A DNA stretch of 64,000 nt from Paraburkholderia ginsengiterrae (lineage in GTDB: Bacteria > Pseudomonadota > Gammaproteobacteria > Burkholderiales > Burkholderiaceae). Both the position numbers and the translations under genes were made by a program. The notes under the pieces were generated by a model that worked only from the letters and a program-made list of their open reading frames with translations, had not been told where the DNA came from and did no database searches. Each line of letters starts with the position of its first letter. Positions within the stretch are counted from its first letter, which is position 1. The stretch lies in NCBI RefSeq assembly GCF_001645125.1, contig NZ_LXKA01000110.1, forward strand, positions 452,558 through 516,557, given 5' to 3'. Below, piece after piece: positions 17,942 through 28,820 of the stretch.

Positions 17942-18952
17942 ATGTTCCGCTTTGTTTTGCGCCGCATTGGCATGGTGATTCCGACCTTCATCGGCATCAC
18001 GATCCTTGCGTTTGCGCTGATTCACCTGATCCCGGGCGACCCCATCGAAGTCATGATGGGCGAGCGCGGCGTCGAGCCCGCCATGCACGCCGCGGCGATG
18101 CACCGGCTCGGGCTCGACGAACCTCTGCCGATGCAGTACGTCCACTACATCGGTCGCGCGATGCACGGCGACCTCGGCACCTCGATCATCACCAACACCA
18201 GCGTGATGGGCGAATTCCTCGCACGTTTCCCCGCTACCGTCGAACTGTCGTTCTGCGCGATGCTGTTCGCGCTGATCGTCGGCTTGCCGGCGGGCGTGTT
18301 CGCGGCGCTCAGGCGCGGCACGGTGGTCGATCACGGCGTGATGGGCACGGCCCTGACCGGCTACTCGATGCCGATCTTCTGGTGGGGCTTGATCCTCATC
18401 ATGGTGTTCTCGGTGAAGCTCGGCTGGACGCCGGTGTCCGGCCGCATCGCGGTCGAATACGACATTCCGCACGTGACCGGCTTCATGCTGATCGACGCGA
18501 TGATGTCCACCGACGAAGGCGCGTTCAAGTCCGCGCTGAGCCATCTGATCCTGCCGGCCATCGTGCTCGGCACGATTCCGCTGGCGGTCGTCGCGCGCAT
18601 GACGCGTTCGTCGATGCTCGAAGTGCTGCGTGAGGACTACATCCGCACCGCGCGCGCGAAGGGCTTGTCGCCGGGGCGCGTGATCGTCGTGCATGCGTTG
18701 CGCAATGCGCTGATTCCGGTCGTGACGGTGATCGGCCTGCAGGTCGGCACGCTGCTCGCCGGCGCGGTGCTGACCGAAACGCTGTTTTCGTGGCCGGGTA
18801 TCGGCAAATGGCTGATCGACGCGATCGGCCGGCGCGATTATCCGGTCGTGCAGGGCGGTATCCTGATGATCGCCACCCTGGTGATCGTCGTGAACCTCGT
18901 CGTCGATCTGTTGTACGGCGTGCTCAATCCGCGCATTCGCCATACGAGGTAA
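17942..18952 (+). CDS. dppB: Dipeptide ABC transporter permease DppB
   Basis: Inner-membrane permease of the DppB/OppB family, 336 residues with about six membrane helices. The N-terminus FRFVLRRIGMVIPTFIGITILAF and HLIPGDPIEVMMGERG are family signatures. The EAA-type loop that contacts the ATPase is in REDYIRTARAKGLSPGRVIVVHALRNALIPVVT. It pairs with DppC to form the channel. The ATG is preceded by AGGGACAAAACC. It lies 5 bases upstream of dppC and is part of dppBCDF. Confidence 0.95.
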   Translation: MFRFVLRRIGMVIPTFIGITILAFALIHLIPGDPIEVMMGERGVEPAMHAAAMHRLGLDEPLPMQYVHYIGRAMHGDLGTSIITNTSVMGEFLARFPATVELSFCAMLFALIVGLPAGVFAALRRGTVVDHGVMGTALTGYSMPIFWWGLILIMVFSVKLGWTPVSGRIAVEYDIPHVTGFMLIDAMMSTDEGAFKSALSHLILPAIVLGTIPLAVVARMTRSSMLEVLREDYIRTARAKGLSPGRVIVVHALRNALIPVVTVIGLQVGTLLAGAVLTETLFSWPGIGKWLIDAIGRRDYPVVQGGILMIATLVIVVNLVVDLLYGVLNPRIRHTR

Positions 18953-18957
18953 TCACG

Positions 18958-19875
18958 ATGGCAGACATCCAAAACACAGTCCCCCAGTCGGTCACGCCTC
19001 CCAGCGGCCGCGCTATCGCCGCCCGTGAATTCTGGGCGAATTTTTCCCGTAACCGTGGCGCGGTCGGTGCCGGCATCATCGTGCTGGTGCTGATTTTCGT
19101 CGCGATCTTCGCGCCGTTGATCGCGCCGCACAGCCCGATCGAGCAGTACCGCGACTCCGTGAAGATTCCGCCGGCATGGCTCGACGGCGGCAACTGGAAG
19201 TTCATTCTCGGCACCGACGAAGCGGGCCGCGACATCCTCTCGCGTCTGATGTACGGCGCGCGCCTGTCGTTCTGGATCGGCTTCGTTTCGGTGGTGCTCG
19301 CGCTGATTCCGGGCGTCGTGCTCGGGTTGATCGCGGCATTCTTCGAGAAGTGGGCCGACACGCCGATCATGCGCATCATGGACGTGCTGCTCGCGCTGCC
19401 GTCGCTGCTGCTCGCGGTGGCGGTGGTCGCGATCATCGGTCCGGGTCTCGTCAACACCATGCTGGCGATCGCGATCGTCGCGTTGCCGGGCTATGTGCGT
19501 CTGACGCGCGCGTCGGCACAAGGCGAGTTGCAGAAGGAATACGTGACGGCTTCGCGCGTGGCGGGCGCCGGCACCTTGCGCCTGATGTTCTCGCAAGTGC
19601 TGCCGAACTGCACCGCACCGCTCATCGTGCAGGCTACGCTCGGTTTTTCGTCGGCGATTCTCGATGCGGCGGCCCTCGGCTTTCTCGGCCTCGGCGTGCA
19701 ACCGCCGTCGGCGGAGTGGGGTGCGATGCTGGCCTCGGCGCGCGACTATATCGACAGCGCCTGGTGGATCGTCACCATGCCTGGCTTGTCCATCCTGATC
19801 TCGGTGCTCGCCATCAACCTGCTCGGCGACGGGCTGCGCGACGCACTCGATCCCAAACTGAAAAGGATGGCGTAA
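18958..19875 (+). CDS. dppC: Dipeptide ABC transporter permease DppC
   Basis: Second inner-membrane permease, 305 residues. It starts with a short cytoplasmic tail and the OppC N-terminal domain ([22 protein letters not shown]), then has [21 protein letters not shown] and the EAA loop [25 protein letters not shown]. The start is the ATG at 18958, after the TAATCACG that follows dppB. The stop TAA shares its last base with the dppD start, indicating translational coupling. Confidence 0.95.
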   Translation: MADIQNTVPQSVTPPSGRAIAAREFWANFSRNRGAVGAGIIVLVLIFVAIFAPLIAPHSPIEQYRDSVKIPPAWLDGGNWKFILGTDEAGRDILSRLMYGARLSFWIGFVSVVLALIPGVVLGLIAAFFEKWADTPIMRIMDVLLALPSLLLAVAVVAIIGPGLVNTMLAIAIVALPGYVRLTRASAQGELQKEYVTASRVAGAGTLRLMFSQVLPNCTAPLIVQATLGFSSAILDAAALGFLGLGVQPPSAEWGAMLASARDYIDSAWWIVTMPGLSILISVLAINLLGDGLRDALDPKLKRMA

Positions 19876-20879
19876 TGACCAGCTTATTGACCATCCGCAA
19901 TCTCGCGGTGAATTTCAGCGGCATGCCCGCTGTCGATCGGATCAACCTAGATGTCGCGGCGGGCGAAGTCGTCGGCGTGGTCGGCGAATCGGGCTCCGGC
20001 AAGAGCGTGACGATGATGGCGCTGATGGGCCTGATCGACGCTCCGGGCAAAGTGACGGCCGACGAGATCACGTTCAACGGCAAGAATCTGTTGAAGGCAT
20101 CCGCGAAGGAACGCCGCAAGATCATCGGCAAAGACATCGCGATGGTGTTCCAGGACTCGCTCACCAGTCTGAATCCGAGCTACACCGTCGGTTATCAGAT
20201 CAAGGAAGTGCTGAAGCTGCACGAAGGCTTGCGCGGCAGCGCGCTGGACAAGCGCGCTCTGGAACTGCTCGATCAGGTCGGCATTCCCGACCCGAAGGGC
20301 CGCATCGGCTCGTTCCCGCATCAGATGTCGGGCGGCATGAACCAGCGCGTGATGATCGCCATGGCGATTGCCTGCAACCCCAAGCTGCTGATCGCCGACG
20401 AACCGACCACCGCGCTCGACGTGACGATCCAGGCGCAGATCATGGAGTTGCTGATCAAGCTGCAGAAGGAACGCGGCATGGCGCTCGTGCTGATTTCGCA
20501 CGATCTCGCTGTGGTGTCCGAAGTCGCGCAGCGCGTCGCGGTCATGTACGCTGGCGAAGTGATCGAAACCAACCGCGTGCCGGACATCTTCGCGGCTCCG
20601 CATCATCCGTACACGGAAGCGTTGCTGGCGGCGATTCCTGAGCACAATGTCGGCGCAGTGCGGCTCGCTGCCTTGCCGGGCATGGTGCCGGGGCGCGACG
20701 ACCGGCCCAAAGGGTGCCTGTTCGCGCCGCGCTGCAAGTACGTGGTCGACGATTGCATGAAGGCGCGGCCCGATCTCGCGCCGATGCAAGGCCATACCGA
20801 GGTGGCGCGCGTGCGCTGCATCAAACCCCTGAACCTGAGCGGCGACGCCAACGTTCACACCCATGGAGGCGCACGATGA
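19875..20879 (+). CDS. dppD: Dipeptide ABC transporter ATPase DppD
   Basis: Cytoplasmic ATPase of the oligopeptide/dipeptide importer, 334 residues. It has Walker A GESGSGKS near residues 36-43, the Q-loop in [18 protein letters not shown], the signature [15 protein letters not shown], Walker [13 protein letters not shown] and the switch His in [11 protein letters not shown]. The C-terminal extension with clustered cysteines ([21 protein letters not shown]) is the oligo/dipeptide-transporter C-terminal domain, where related proteins carry an Fe-S cluster. It overlaps dppC by one base and dppF by four (ATGA). Confidence 0.95.
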   Translation: MTSLLTIRNLAVNFSGMPAVDRINLDVAAGEVVGVVGESGSGKSVTMMALMGLIDAPGKVTADEITFNGKNLLKASAKERRKIIGKDIAMVFQDSLTSLNPSYTVGYQIKEVLKLHEGLRGSALDKRALELLDQVGIPDPKGRIGSFPHQMSGGMNQRVMIAMAIACNPKLLIADEPTTALDVTIQAQIMELLIKLQKERGMALVLISHDLAVVSEVAQRVAVMYAGEVIETNRVPDIFAAPHHPYTEALLAAIPEHNVGAVRLAALPGMVPGRDDRPKGCLFAPRCKYVVDDCMKARPDLAPMQGHTEVARVRCIKPLNLSGDANVHTHGGAR

Positions 20880-21895
20880 ACGCAGTACTCGAAACGCGGC
20901 GCCAGTCGGACCATGCGGGCGATCACGTGCTGGTCGCCGACCAGCTCGCGCGGTATTACACGGTCAAGCGCGGCATGTTCGCCCAGGGCACGGTGAAGGC
21001 GCTCAATGGTGTCTCGTTCGCGCTCGAGCGCGGCAAGACGCTGGCGGTGGTCGGTGAATCCGGCTGCGGCAAATCGACGCTCGCCCGTCAGTTGACCATG
21101 ATCGAAGCGCCCAGCGCGGGCCGCCTGCTGATCGACGGCCAGGACGTGGCGGGTGCCGATCACGCGAAGATCGCGGCGCTGCGGCGGCGTGTGCAGATGG
21201 TGTTTCAGAACCCGTTTGCCTCGCTGAATCCGCGCAAGACCGTCGAGCAGACGCTCGGCGAGCCGCTGGCGATCAACACGCAACTGAGCGCCTCCGAGCG
21301 CGCCGAACGGATCGCGCACATGATGCGCACCGTCGGCCTGCGTCCGGAACACGCGAAGCGCTATCCGCATATGTTCTCCGGCGGCCAGCGCCAGCGCGTG
21401 GCGATTGCGCGCGCGATGATTCTCGATCCGCAGATCGTGGTCGCCGACGAGCCCGTGTCGGCGCTCGACGTGTCGATCCAGGCGCAGATCCTGAACCTGT
21501 TCATGGATCTCCAGGAGCAGTTCAAGACCAGCTACGTGTTCATCTCGCACAACCTCTCGGTGGTGGAGCATATCGCCGACGATGTGATGGTGATGTACTT
21601 CGGCGGCGTGGCGGAGCTTGGCGACAAGACGCGGATCTTCTCGAAGCCGCGGCATCCGTACACGCGCGCGCTGATGTCGGCCACGCCGTCCATCTTCGAA
21701 GCGGATCGCACCATCAAGATCAAGCTGCAAGGCGAGATGCCGTCGCCGCTGAATCCGCCGTCGGGTTGCACGTTCCATCAGCGCTGCCCTTACGCGATCG
21801 ACCGCTGCCGCAGTGAAGAGCCGAAGCTGCGTGAAGTGGATGGCCGTCAGGTGTCGTGTCACCGCGCTGAGGAGGTGGGGGACATGGATGCCTGA
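20876..21895 (+). CDS. dppF: Dipeptide ABC transporter ATPase DppF
   Basis: Partner ATPase of DppD, 339 residues. Walker A is [14 protein letters not shown], the Q-loop is [18 protein letters not shown], the signature is [15 protein letters not shown], Walker B is [14 protein letters not shown] and the switch region is [14 protein letters not shown]. The C-terminal region has the cysteine motif [20 protein letters not shown]. The start overlaps the dppD stop by four bases (ATGA), marking tight coupling. The 3' end overlaps the TraB/GumN gene by 8 bases, so that gene may be in the same transcript. Confidence 0.95.
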   Translation: MNAVLETRRQSDHAGDHVLVADQLARYYTVKRGMFAQGTVKALNGVSFALERGKTLAVVGESGCGKSTLARQLTMIEAPSAGRLLIDGQDVAGADHAKIAALRRRVQMVFQNPFASLNPRKTVEQTLGEPLAINTQLSASERAERIAHMMRTVGLRPEHAKRYPHMFSGGQRQRVAIARAMILDPQIVVADEPVSALDVSIQAQILNLFMDLQEQFKTSYVFISHNLSVVEHIADDVMVMYFGGVAELGDKTRIFSKPRHPYTRALMSATPSIFEADRTIKIKLQGEMPSPLNPPSGCTFHQRCPYAIDRCRSEEPKLREVDGRQVSCHRAEEVGDMDA

Positions 21896-23039
21896 TGTCG
21901 TGGCGGCGCGTCGTCTTGCGCGCCGCCCGGGTGATGGCGGCCGTCGTGCTGCTTTCGCACGGCGCTGGCGGGCGCGCGCACTGACCGGTGCCGCGCTCGT
22001 CGTCCTTTGTTCCATGATGTATCCGGGCGCGGGGCCGATCGGCCTCGCGCACGCCGCCGGCGCGGCCGCGAATGCGCCGGCTCAGGCAGGCCGTCCGGCC
22101 TTGCCGGTGCCCAATGTTCCGGCGCCGCCACGCGCCGCCTTGCCGGGCTTCAAGCCACCAGCCGCCCCGCCGAACACCACGGCGAGCGGTCCGGTGCGCG
22201 CGCAACCGGCGCGCATGCCGTTCTATGTCGCGACACGCGGCACGACGACCATCTATGTGCTGGGCACACTGCACGTCGGCGACCCCGCCGACTATCCTGC
22301 GGGCCAGCCGTTCCGCGCACCGATCCTCGGCGCACTGGCGGCCTCGCCGACGCTGGCGCTCGAACTTTCACCCGACGAACTGCTCGTCTCACAAGACGAT
22401 GTCTCGAAGTACGGCGTCTGCCGGCGCGACTGTCTGCCGGGATTGCTGCCCGAGCCTTTGTGGCGCAAGCTGGCGCTCCGTCTGCGCGGCAACCCCGCCG
22501 CGCTGGATGCCATCAAGAAGATGCGGCCATGGCTCGCTTCGCTGGTGGTCGAAACCTACGATTCGCTGAGTGCCGGCTTGCAGACCGAGTACGGCACGGA
22601 GGCCCAACTCCAGAACGTGTATATCCGCACGCGGGGCAAGATTGTCGGCCTCGAAACGTTGTCGCAGCAGATGCGGGCGTTCACCGGCCTCACGCTCGCG
22701 CAGCAGCGCGAGATGCTGGCGCAGGATCTGGTGCAGACGCCTGCGGAGAACGTCGAGGATGTGCAGACCTTGCATCGTCTGTGGCGCGTGGGCGACGCCG
22801 ATGCGATCGACGCCTGGCAGGCTGCGAAAACCGAAAAACTGGCGCGCGACAAGCGCGTCTCCGATTCGATCGACAACAAGATCGTTTATGAGCGCAACCG
22901 GCGCTTCGTGTCGCGGATGCTGCTGATTGCCGCACCGAACAAACCCGTGTTCGTGGCAATCGGCGCGTTGCATCTGGGTGGTCCCAAAGGCGTGTTGCAA
23001 CTCTTGCGGCAGCACGGGTTTGTGGTGGAATCAGGGTGA
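21888..23039 (+). CDS. TraB/GumN family protein
   Basis: Member of the TraB/PrgY/GumN family, 383 residues. The core begins at about residue 115 with FYVATRGTTTIYVLGTLHVGD, where the GTLH motif carries the putative metal-binding or catalytic His. The C-terminal partner is KPVFVAIGALHLGGPKGVLQLLRQHGF. Residues 27-55 look like a signal peptide or anchor (ALTGAALVVLCSMMYPGAGPIGLAHA), followed by a Pro/Ala-rich linker. Members are thought to be peptidase-like with a Tiki-type fold; substrate unknown. The start at 21888 lies inside the dppF 3' end and has GAGGAGGTGGGG upstream, which decided the choice. Confidence 0.8.
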   Translation: MPDVVAARRLARRPGDGGRRAAFARRWRARALTGAALVVLCSMMYPGAGPIGLAHAAGAAANAPAQAGRPALPVPNVPAPPRAALPGFKPPAAPPNTTASGPVRAQPARMPFYVATRGTTTIYVLGTLHVGDPADYPAGQPFRAPILGALAASPTLALELSPDELLVSQDDVSKYGVCRRDCLPGLLPEPLWRKLALRLRGNPAALDAIKKMRPWLASLVVETYDSLSAGLQTEYGTEAQLQNVYIRTRGKIVGLETLSQQMRAFTGLTLAQQREMLAQDLVQTPAENVEDVQTLHRLWRVGDADAIDAWQAAKTEKLARDKRVSDSIDNKIVYERNRRFVSRMLLIAAPNKPVFVAIGALHLGGPKGVLQLLRQHGFVVESG

Positions 23040-23066
23040 GCCACCGGCAGCGGCGCAGCGTTGGGC

Positions 23067-24887
23067 TTATGCCCCGCCGTCTTGTAGTGCTGCGCACAGG
23101 CGCTCGACCACCGGCGCCCAATCGCCCAGCACCGTCTGACGGAACAGCTTCATTCCCGGATACCAGGGCGAGTCGCTGCGCGCTTCCAGCCAGCGCCAAT
23201 CGGAGTTAGCCGGTAACAGCAGCCACACCGGCTTGCCCAGCGCGCCCGCCAGGTGCGCAACGCCGGTGTCCACGGCGATCACCAGGTCGAGATTCATGAT
23301 CAGCGCGGCCGTCTCTTCGAAACTAGTCAGGTCGCCGGTGAAATCGTGGGCACGGAAAGCCGCTGGTGCATCGGCCAGCTGCGCATGCGCTGGCCCTTTC
23401 TGCAGCGCGTACCAACGGACATTTGGCAACGTGCCTAGCGCGCTCAGGTCGGCCAGCGCCATCGACCGGTAGCGGTCGTTGCCGAAGGTCGGACTCCCGG
23501 CCCATACCAGACCCGCTTTGCGAGCCGGCTGCCCGGACGCTTCGCCAAGCCGAACCCGCCACGTTTCGATCTTCGCTTGATCGGCGAACATATACGGCAA
23601 GTCCGCGGGCACGCTGGCGAGATCCATGCCGATGCACGATGGCACGCTCATCATCGGCACCCAGAAATCGTATGCGTCGCCGGATTGACTGCCGGGTTGC
23701 CCACTGAACGCGCGATGCACGCCAGGTATGCGTTCGACCAATGGCAGCAACGGCGCGCGCACAAGGAGATCAACTGTTGCGCCGCGCTGCGCCAGCACAC
23801 TAGCAAAACGCAGGAACTGGAAATGGTCGCCGAAACCCTGCTCGCCGACCACCAGCAGACGGCGCCCTTCGAGTGATTCGCCACGCCATTCCGCCACACC
23901 CGGCACGGCGAGCGCGTCATAGTCGCTCTTGCGCCAGCGCAGCGCGAATTCGGCCCAGCCCTGGGCGTAATCGCCACGCTTGAGCAACAGCCACGCGAGA
24001 TTCTGATGCGCGTCCGCGTAGTGTGGGTCGAGTGCCAGCGCCTCACGATAGTAGCCTTCCTCTTCGGCCAGCCGACCTTGCGCGCCGAGGGACCCGCCCA
24101 GACACACCAGGTGGGTTGGATTCCGTTTGAGCTCGACCGCGCGCCGGAAATGCGCTTCGGCGCCGCCATAGTCGCCGCCCTTGCCGATCAGACTTCCCAG
24201 ATTGACGTGCGCCTGCGCGTAATCCGCGCGCAGCGTGAGAGCGCTTTCGAAACTGGCGATTGCCGCGTCCCGATCCCCTTGCGCGTTGTGCGCATTGCCC
24301 GCATTGAAATGCGCTTCGGCCGATGTCGGTTCGAGCGACAGAACCTCGCGATAGCACGCCAGTGCCTCGTCGAAACGATCGAGTTTGCTCAACGCGGTAC
24401 CGAGGTTCAGATGCGCGTCGGCCAGTGCGGGGTTCGCCGCCAGCGCCAGCCGGTAGTGTTCGATTGCATCCGGCAACGCGCCTTGCGCTTGCAGTGCGAC
24501 GCCAAAGTTGTTGTGCGCATCGGCGAAGTCGGGCTGGAGTTGCAGCGCCTGGTCGTAGCAGATCATCGCTTCGTCGAGATGGCCCAGCGCGGCGGCCACG
24601 AGCCCGCGGTTGCTCCAGCAGGCGGCGTTGCGGCGATCGAGTTTGAGCGCACGGCTCATCAGGCTGGCGGCGATATCGTGAGCGCCGCGCTGATAGTGCA
24701 GCACGCCGAAGTAGTGCAGCGCGCCCGTATGAGCGGGATCGAGTGTGAGGGCTTCGCGGTATAAGGGTTCGGCGGCCGCGTACTGACCGGCCTGATGCGC
24801 GGCGAGCGCGGCGTCGATCAGTGTGGTGAGGTGGGAGGAGGACGCAGAAGCGGCGTGCGCGCCGCGAGGCTGGGAATGCTGTTCCAT
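23067..24887 (-). CDS. TPR protein with GT-B-like C-terminal domain
   Basis: 606-residue protein. About residues 20-340 are consecutive 34-residue tetratricopeptide repeats (AEPLYREALTLDPAHTGALHYFGVLHYQRG and successors, roughly nine). The C-terminal ~250 residues (LVVGEQGFGDHFQFLRFASVLAQRGATVDLLV; GLVWAGSPTFGNDRYRSM; LVIAVDTGVAHLAGALGKPVWLLLP) resemble the heptosyltransferase/GT9-like fold of many Burkholderia TPR proteins. It may glycosylate a protein or bind sugar nucleotides, by inference. The start is MEQHSQPRG at 24887, the first ATG consistent with coding composition, though its ribosome-binding site is weak. It converges with the TraB gene. Confidence 0.75.
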   Translation of the reverse strand: MEQHSQPRGAHAASASSSHLTTLIDAALAAHQAGQYAAAEPLYREALTLDPAHTGALHYFGVLHYQRGAHDIAASLMSRALKLDRRNAACWSNRGLVAAALGHLDEAMICYDQALQLQPDFADAHNNFGVALQAQGALPDAIEHYRLALAANPALADAHLNLGTALSKLDRFDEALACYREVLSLEPTSAEAHFNAGNAHNAQGDRDAAIASFESALTLRADYAQAHVNLGSLIGKGGDYGGAEAHFRRAVELKRNPTHLVCLGGSLGAQGRLAEEEGYYREALALDPHYADAHQNLAWLLLKRGDYAQGWAEFALRWRKSDYDALAVPGVAEWRGESLEGRRLLVVGEQGFGDHFQFLRFASVLAQRGATVDLLVRAPLLPLVERIPGVHRAFSGQPGSQSGDAYDFWVPMMSVPSCIGMDLASVPADLPYMFADQAKIETWRVRLGEASGQPARKAGLVWAGSPTFGNDRYRSMALADLSALGTLPNVRWYALQKGPAHAQLADAPAAFRAHDFTGDLTSFEETAALIMNLDLVIAVDTGVAHLAGALGKPVWLLLPANSDWRWLEARSDSPWYPGMKLFRQTVLGDWAPVVERLCAALQDGGA

Positions 24888-25102
24888 GGAGATCCGCGGG
24901 AGAGCGTCGGCGGCGCATGCGGCACGCACCGGCGCATGTGGATGGGAGACCGTTCAGCATCGTAGGGTCGCCCCCCATTTCCCGACGATCGGACGCATCC
25001 TATTTCGGTTGCGTATTCGCCGCGCAGAGAGTCCTTTTCACCGACGTATCGCAGAGATTTCTCGCGACACGTCGGTGTCTGTCGACTGCGACAGTAAGAG
25101 TC

Positions 25103-26059
25103 CTATAGAAACATAAGAAAATTCAGCAACAAGATGTTCACCACCAGCAAGGTCAGGGCAGTGGGTATCTGAACCTTGATCACCGCGTTTTTGTCCGGCA
25201 GTTCCAGCAGCGCGGCCGGCACCATGTTGAAGTTCGCGGCCATCGGCGTCATCAGCGTGCCGCAGTAGCCGGAGAACATGCCGATCGCGACCATTACCGC
25301 CGGGTTGCCGTGAAAGACGCCCACCAGAATCGGCACGCCGACTCCGCCTGTCATCACCGGGAAGGCGGCGAAACCATTGCCCATCACCATGGTAAAAAGC
25401 GCCATGCCGATGCAGTACACGGCCACCGCGATGAACCGGTAGTCGAGGCTGATGTAAGCCGTGGTGACGTGCGCGACCGCCTTGCCGAAGCCCGCGTCGG
25501 AGAATACGAGGCCGAGCATGCCGAGCATCTGCGGCAACACCGCGGCCCATGACAAGGCATCGACCAGCCGCCGTGCTTCCTTCATCGACTGGCCGACGGT
25601 GTCACGCGTCAGCACGCAGGCAATCGCGAGCGCGATCACGCAGCCGATGCCGAAACCGATCAGCGTGACGTTGGCCTTCTCGATCAGCGGCAGGCCGCCG
25701 AAGATCAGGTGACTCGCCGACAGCGTGATGATCACGGTGACGACGGGAATCGTCAGCGCGGGCACGAACAGCTTGTTGCGAAGACGCGCGGCGCTGGCTT
25801 TGCGCGCTTCCAGCGACAGCACCTTCGGTTTACCGGCGGTCACCCCGCCGAAGCCGGCGATCAGCGCCATCACGATCACCAGCACGCCGACCACCGACGG
25901 CGGCAGCTTGTCGCCGATCAGGAAGATCAGTGCGTAGAGAATCCAGAATCCGCCGGCGGTGAAACGGCGCGGGTGGTCCTTGTCCGTAGCAATCATGCCG
26001 CCGATGATCAGCAGCACCACGCCCAGCAGCCAGAACAGATAGTTGATCGTGAACGTCAT
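25103..26059 (-). CDS. DUF979 membrane protein
   Basis: Integral membrane protein of 318 residues with about nine hydrophobic helices (YLFWLLGVVLLIIGGMIA, LFVPALTIPVVTVIITL, LIGFGIGCVIALAIACVLT, ALTLLVVNILLLNFLMFL). It belongs to DUF979, which almost always occurs beside DUF969. It starts inside the 3' end of the DUF969 gene (TCAT overlap on the plus strand), so the two are coupled and probably form one permease. As the last genes of the pxpBCA operon they are candidates for 5-oxoproline uptake. The pairing is seen here; the substrate is inferred. Confidence 0.8.
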   Translation of the reverse strand: MTFTINYLFWLLGVVLLIIGGMIATDKDHPRRFTAGGFWILYALIFLIGDKLPPSVVGVLVIVMALIAGFGGVTAGKPKVLSLEARKASAARLRNKLFVPALTIPVVTVIITLSASHLIFGGLPLIEKANVTLIGFGIGCVIALAIACVLTRDTVGQSMKEARRLVDALSWAAVLPQMLGMLGLVFSDAGFGKAVAHVTTAYISLDYRFIAVAVYCIGMALFTMVMGNGFAAFPVMTGGVGVPILVGVFHGNPAVMVAIGMFSGYCGTLMTPMAANFNMVPAALLELPDKNAVIKVQIPTALTLLVVNILLLNFLMFL

Positions 26060-26805
26060 GCTTTGTCTCCTGCGGCGGATTGCGTGGGCGATACCGCGGC
26101 ACCGGCGGACGTGGCGTTGCCGCGCAGTTCGCGCTCAAGCTTCCGGTCGAGCAGATAGAGGCGGAACCCGTGAATGATGAACGCGCTGATCGCAGTCGGA
26201 ATGCCCCACACGGCCACGTGAATCGGCTCGACGATGATGCCCGCCTCTTTCAGGAACGTGGTCATCAGTACGATTGCGCCGAACGCGACGAAGATGTCCT
26301 CGCCGAAGAAGAGGCCGACGTTATCGGTCGCCGCGGAGAATGCGCGCAATTTGAAACGCACCGCGTCGCTGATCTTGCCGAAGCGGGTTTCGGTCGCGCC
26401 TTCCGCCATCGGCGCAATCAGCGGACGCACCATCTGCGGATGGCCGCCGAGTCCGGTCAGCCCGACTGCCGCGGTCAGTTCGCGCACCAGCAGATAGACG
26501 ATCAGCAGGCGTCCGGCGGTCGCGGCCTTGATGCCGGCGATCCACGCTTGCGCGCGTTCGCGCAGGCCATGCCGTTCGAGCAGGCCGATCACGGCAAGCG
26601 GCAGCAGAATGATCAGCGGGATATTGCGGGTCTTGATGAAGCCGGTGCCGATTTCGGCAAGAATTTTTTCAGGCGGGAAGTGCGCGGCCAGGCCGGTGAC
26701 GATCGCGGCGACGGCCACGATCAGCATCGGATTGAACCGCAGTAAAAAGCCGACGATGATGACGGCCACGCCAATGAGCGGCCATAGACTGACGGTTGTC
26801 TGCAT
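26056..26805 (-). CDS. DUF969 membrane protein
   Basis: Integral membrane protein of 249 residues with about six helices (SLWPLIGVAVIIVGFLLRF, MLIVAVAAIVTGLAAHF, NIPLIILLPLAVIGLLE). It carries conserved polar stretches such as VGLTGLGGHPQMVRPLIAPMAEGA that are typical of DUF969. It overlaps the DUF979 gene by four bases. It lies 190 bases downstream of pxpA on the same strand, with only short out-of-frame sequence between. The start is MQTTVSLW at 26805, since the extra upstream codons look non-coding. Predicted subunit of a two-protein carrier. Confidence 0.8.
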   Translation of the reverse strand: MQTTVSLWPLIGVAVIIVGFLLRFNPMLIVAVAAIVTGLAAHFPPEKILAEIGTGFIKTRNIPLIILLPLAVIGLLERHGLRERAQAWIAGIKAATAGRLLIVYLLVRELTAAVGLTGLGGHPQMVRPLIAPMAEGATETRFGKISDAVRFKLRAFSAATDNVGLFFGEDIFVAFGAIVLMTTFLKEAGIIVEPIHVAVWGIPTAISAFIIHGFRLYLLDRKLERELRGNATSAGAAVSPTQSAAGDKA

Positions 26806-26995
26806 CTGGGTCTCCAAACAGGATTTCAACCTTGCCGCTTGTGGCGGCTAACGTGGGCCGGCGCGTGGTGGTCCATGCGCCGGTTTGCCTTGCTGCCACG
26901 GCTCTTGATGGCCGCGTTGCTTCGTCTACTGCTTCAAGCGCTGATTCGTGCTTTGCTGCGTGCTTTGCGCTGCGTTTGCCGCCTGGCCGGCCTGC

Positions 26996-27748
26996 TCAGG
27001 CTCGCGTCGCACCGGCCGCGTGAACTTCGATGCCGGCGTCCTTCAGCGCCCCGCGAATGCGCCGCGCGAACGCGAGCGCATGCGGACCGTCGCCGTGTAG
27101 GCAGATGGTTTGCGCGTTGAGCGGCACCCATTGACCGTCCACGGCCTGTACGCGCTGTTCGCGAACCATCGCGAGCGTGCGCCTGAGCACTTCGTCTTCG
27201 TCGTCGAGCAGGGCGCCGGGCTCTTTGCGCGGCACCAGCGAACCGTCGGCGCGATAGCCGCGATCGGCGAACACTTCCTCGATGGCAATCAGGCCCGCGT
27301 TGCGCGCGGCCGTCACGAGACCGCTGTTGGCGAGCGCGAACACCGCCACTGAAGGGTCGAAATCGTGGACGGCCGAGACGATGGCGTCGGCGATCTTGCT
27401 GTCGCGCGCGGCCTGGTTGTACAGCGCGCCGTGCGGCTTGACGTGCGCGATACGGCCGCCTTCGGCCTGGGCAATCGCCGACAGCGCGCCAAGCTGGTAC
27501 AGCACGCCCGCGTAAATTTCATTGACCGGCAGATCCATTTCCTTGCGGCCGAAATTCTGCGGATCGTTAAAGCTCGGATGCGCGCCGATCGACACGCCTT
27601 TCTGCACGGCCCAGCGCACGCAGTCGCGCATTGCGCTGGCGCCGCCTGCGTGCCAGCCGCACGCGATATTGGCCGAGCTGACGAGGTCGAGCAGCGCTTC
27701 GTCGGATCCGCAGCCTTCGCCGAGGTCGGCGTTCAAATCGATTTCCAT
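26996..27748 (-). CDS. pxpA: 5-oxoprolinase subunit A (LamB/YcsF family)
   Basis: Subunit A of the ATP-dependent prokaryotic 5-oxoprolinase PxpABC, which opens 5-oxoproline to glutamate. The 250-residue protein starts with the family signature [14 protein letters not shown], then [48 protein letters not shown] and [10 protein letters not shown]. The Asp/His residues in these motifs form the metal-like active site of the family. The start is the ATG at 27748. It lies 19 bases after pxpC on the same strand and continues towards DUF969/DUF979. Confidence 0.95.
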   Translation of the reverse strand: MEIDLNADLGEGCGSDEALLDLVSSANIACGWHAGGASAMRDCVRWAVQKGVSIGAHPSFNDPQNFGRKEMDLPVNEIYAGVLYQLGALSAIAQAEGGRIAHVKPHGALYNQAARDSKIADAIVSAVHDFDPSVAVFALANSGLVTAARNAGLIAIEEVFADRGYRADGSLVPRKEPGALLDDEDEVLRRTLAMVREQRVQAVDGQWVPLNAQTICLHGDGPHALAFARRIRGALKDAGIEVHAAGATRA

Positions 27749-27767
27749 GGTGTTCCTCTGCTTTGTG

Positions 27768-28820
27768 TTACAGCGCCGCGACGGCCAGTTGGCTCGCGCA
27801 GCGTTCTTCATGCATGGCGATCGCGGCGTCGATCTGCCGCAAATACGTGCGTTCTTCCAGTAAAGCCTGACGCGCCTCGTAAGGCGTCGTGGGGATAAAG
27901 CGGACGGCCGCGTTCAGGCGCACCTGCCCGAGCTTCCAGAGATCGGCCTGGATCACGGAGCCGATCTTCGGATAGCCGCCGGTGGTCTGAGCGTCGCTCA
28001 GCAGCACGATCGGCTGGCCGTTTGGCGGCACCTGAATCGTGCCCGGCAGGACCGCGTGCGAGAGCAGGTCGGTTTTCTGGGTGCGTTTGAGCTCTGCGCC
28101 GGCAAGGCGGTAGCCCATGCGATTGCTGTTCGGCGTGACGAGCCATTCGTCTGACCAGAACGACTCGTGGGCCTCCTTGGTGAAGCTTTCGTATTCCGGG
28201 CCGGGCAGTACGCGGATCGGCACGGCCCACGGCACCCCGGACGGATGGCGGCCACGCCGCAGCGGCTCGTGAACCAGCACGAACTTGCACCACGCGGGCG
28301 CCTTCACGCCGAACTCCGGCGCCTCGGGCGTAAATCCGGCATGGCCGCGCTGCGGCGGCGCGCCGACCGGCAGGCGGTCGCCGTCGCGCAGCGCCCGGCC
28401 GCCGAGTCCGCCGAAGTGGCCGGCGAGATCGGTGCTGCGCGAGCCGAGCATCGGCAACACGTCGATGCCGCCTGCCACGCACACATAGCCACGCATGCCG
28501 CGTTTGGCCGCATTCAGCACCAGTTCCTGGCCGGCCTGCACCGGCAGGCTCCACCATGAATAGACGGGTTTGCCGTCGAGCGTCGCGCCAAACTCGGTAC
28601 CGGTGATGGACACCCGCGTCGCGCGCAGAAAGCGCAGCACCGTCGGGCCGAAGGTGATTTCCAGACCGGCCGCGTCGGGCCGGTTGCCGACCAGCCGGTT
28701 GCCGACTTCGAGCGACAGACGGTCGAGCGCGCCACCCATCGCGATACCGAGATGCCGGTAGCCGTGGCGGCCGAGATCCTGAATCGTGGTCAGCAGACCG
28801 GCGCGAATCACATCGATCAT
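27768..28820 (-). CDS. pxpC: 5-oxoprolinase subunit C (biotin-dependent carboxyltransferase/KipA family)
   Basis: Subunit C (KipA-like) of PxpABC, 350 residues. Family features are [33 protein letters not shown] at the N-terminus, RMGYRLAG (about residues 235-242) and [30 protein letters not shown]. It works with PxpB to phosphorylate or activate 5-oxoproline for ring opening by PxpA. The start ATG at 28820 overlaps the pxpB stop by four bases (ATGA), showing coupling. A long open frame continues upstream across pxpB but is its shadow. Confidence 0.93.
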   Translation of the reverse strand: MIDVIRAGLLTTIQDLGRHGYRHLGIAMGGALDRLSLEVGNRLVGNRPDAAGLEITFGPTVLRFLRATRVSITGTEFGATLDGKPVYSWWSLPVQAGQELVLNAAKRGMRGYVCVAGGIDVLPMLGSRSTDLAGHFGGLGGRALRDGDRLPVGAPPQRGHAGFTPEAPEFGVKAPAWCKFVLVHEPLRRGRHPSGVPWAVPIRVLPGPEYESFTKEAHESFWSDEWLVTPNSNRMGYRLAGAELKRTQKTDLLSHAVLPGTIQVPPNGQPIVLLSDAQTTGGYPKIGSVIQADLWKLGQVRLNAAVRFIPTTPYEARQALLEERTYLRQIDAAIAMHEERCASQLAVAAL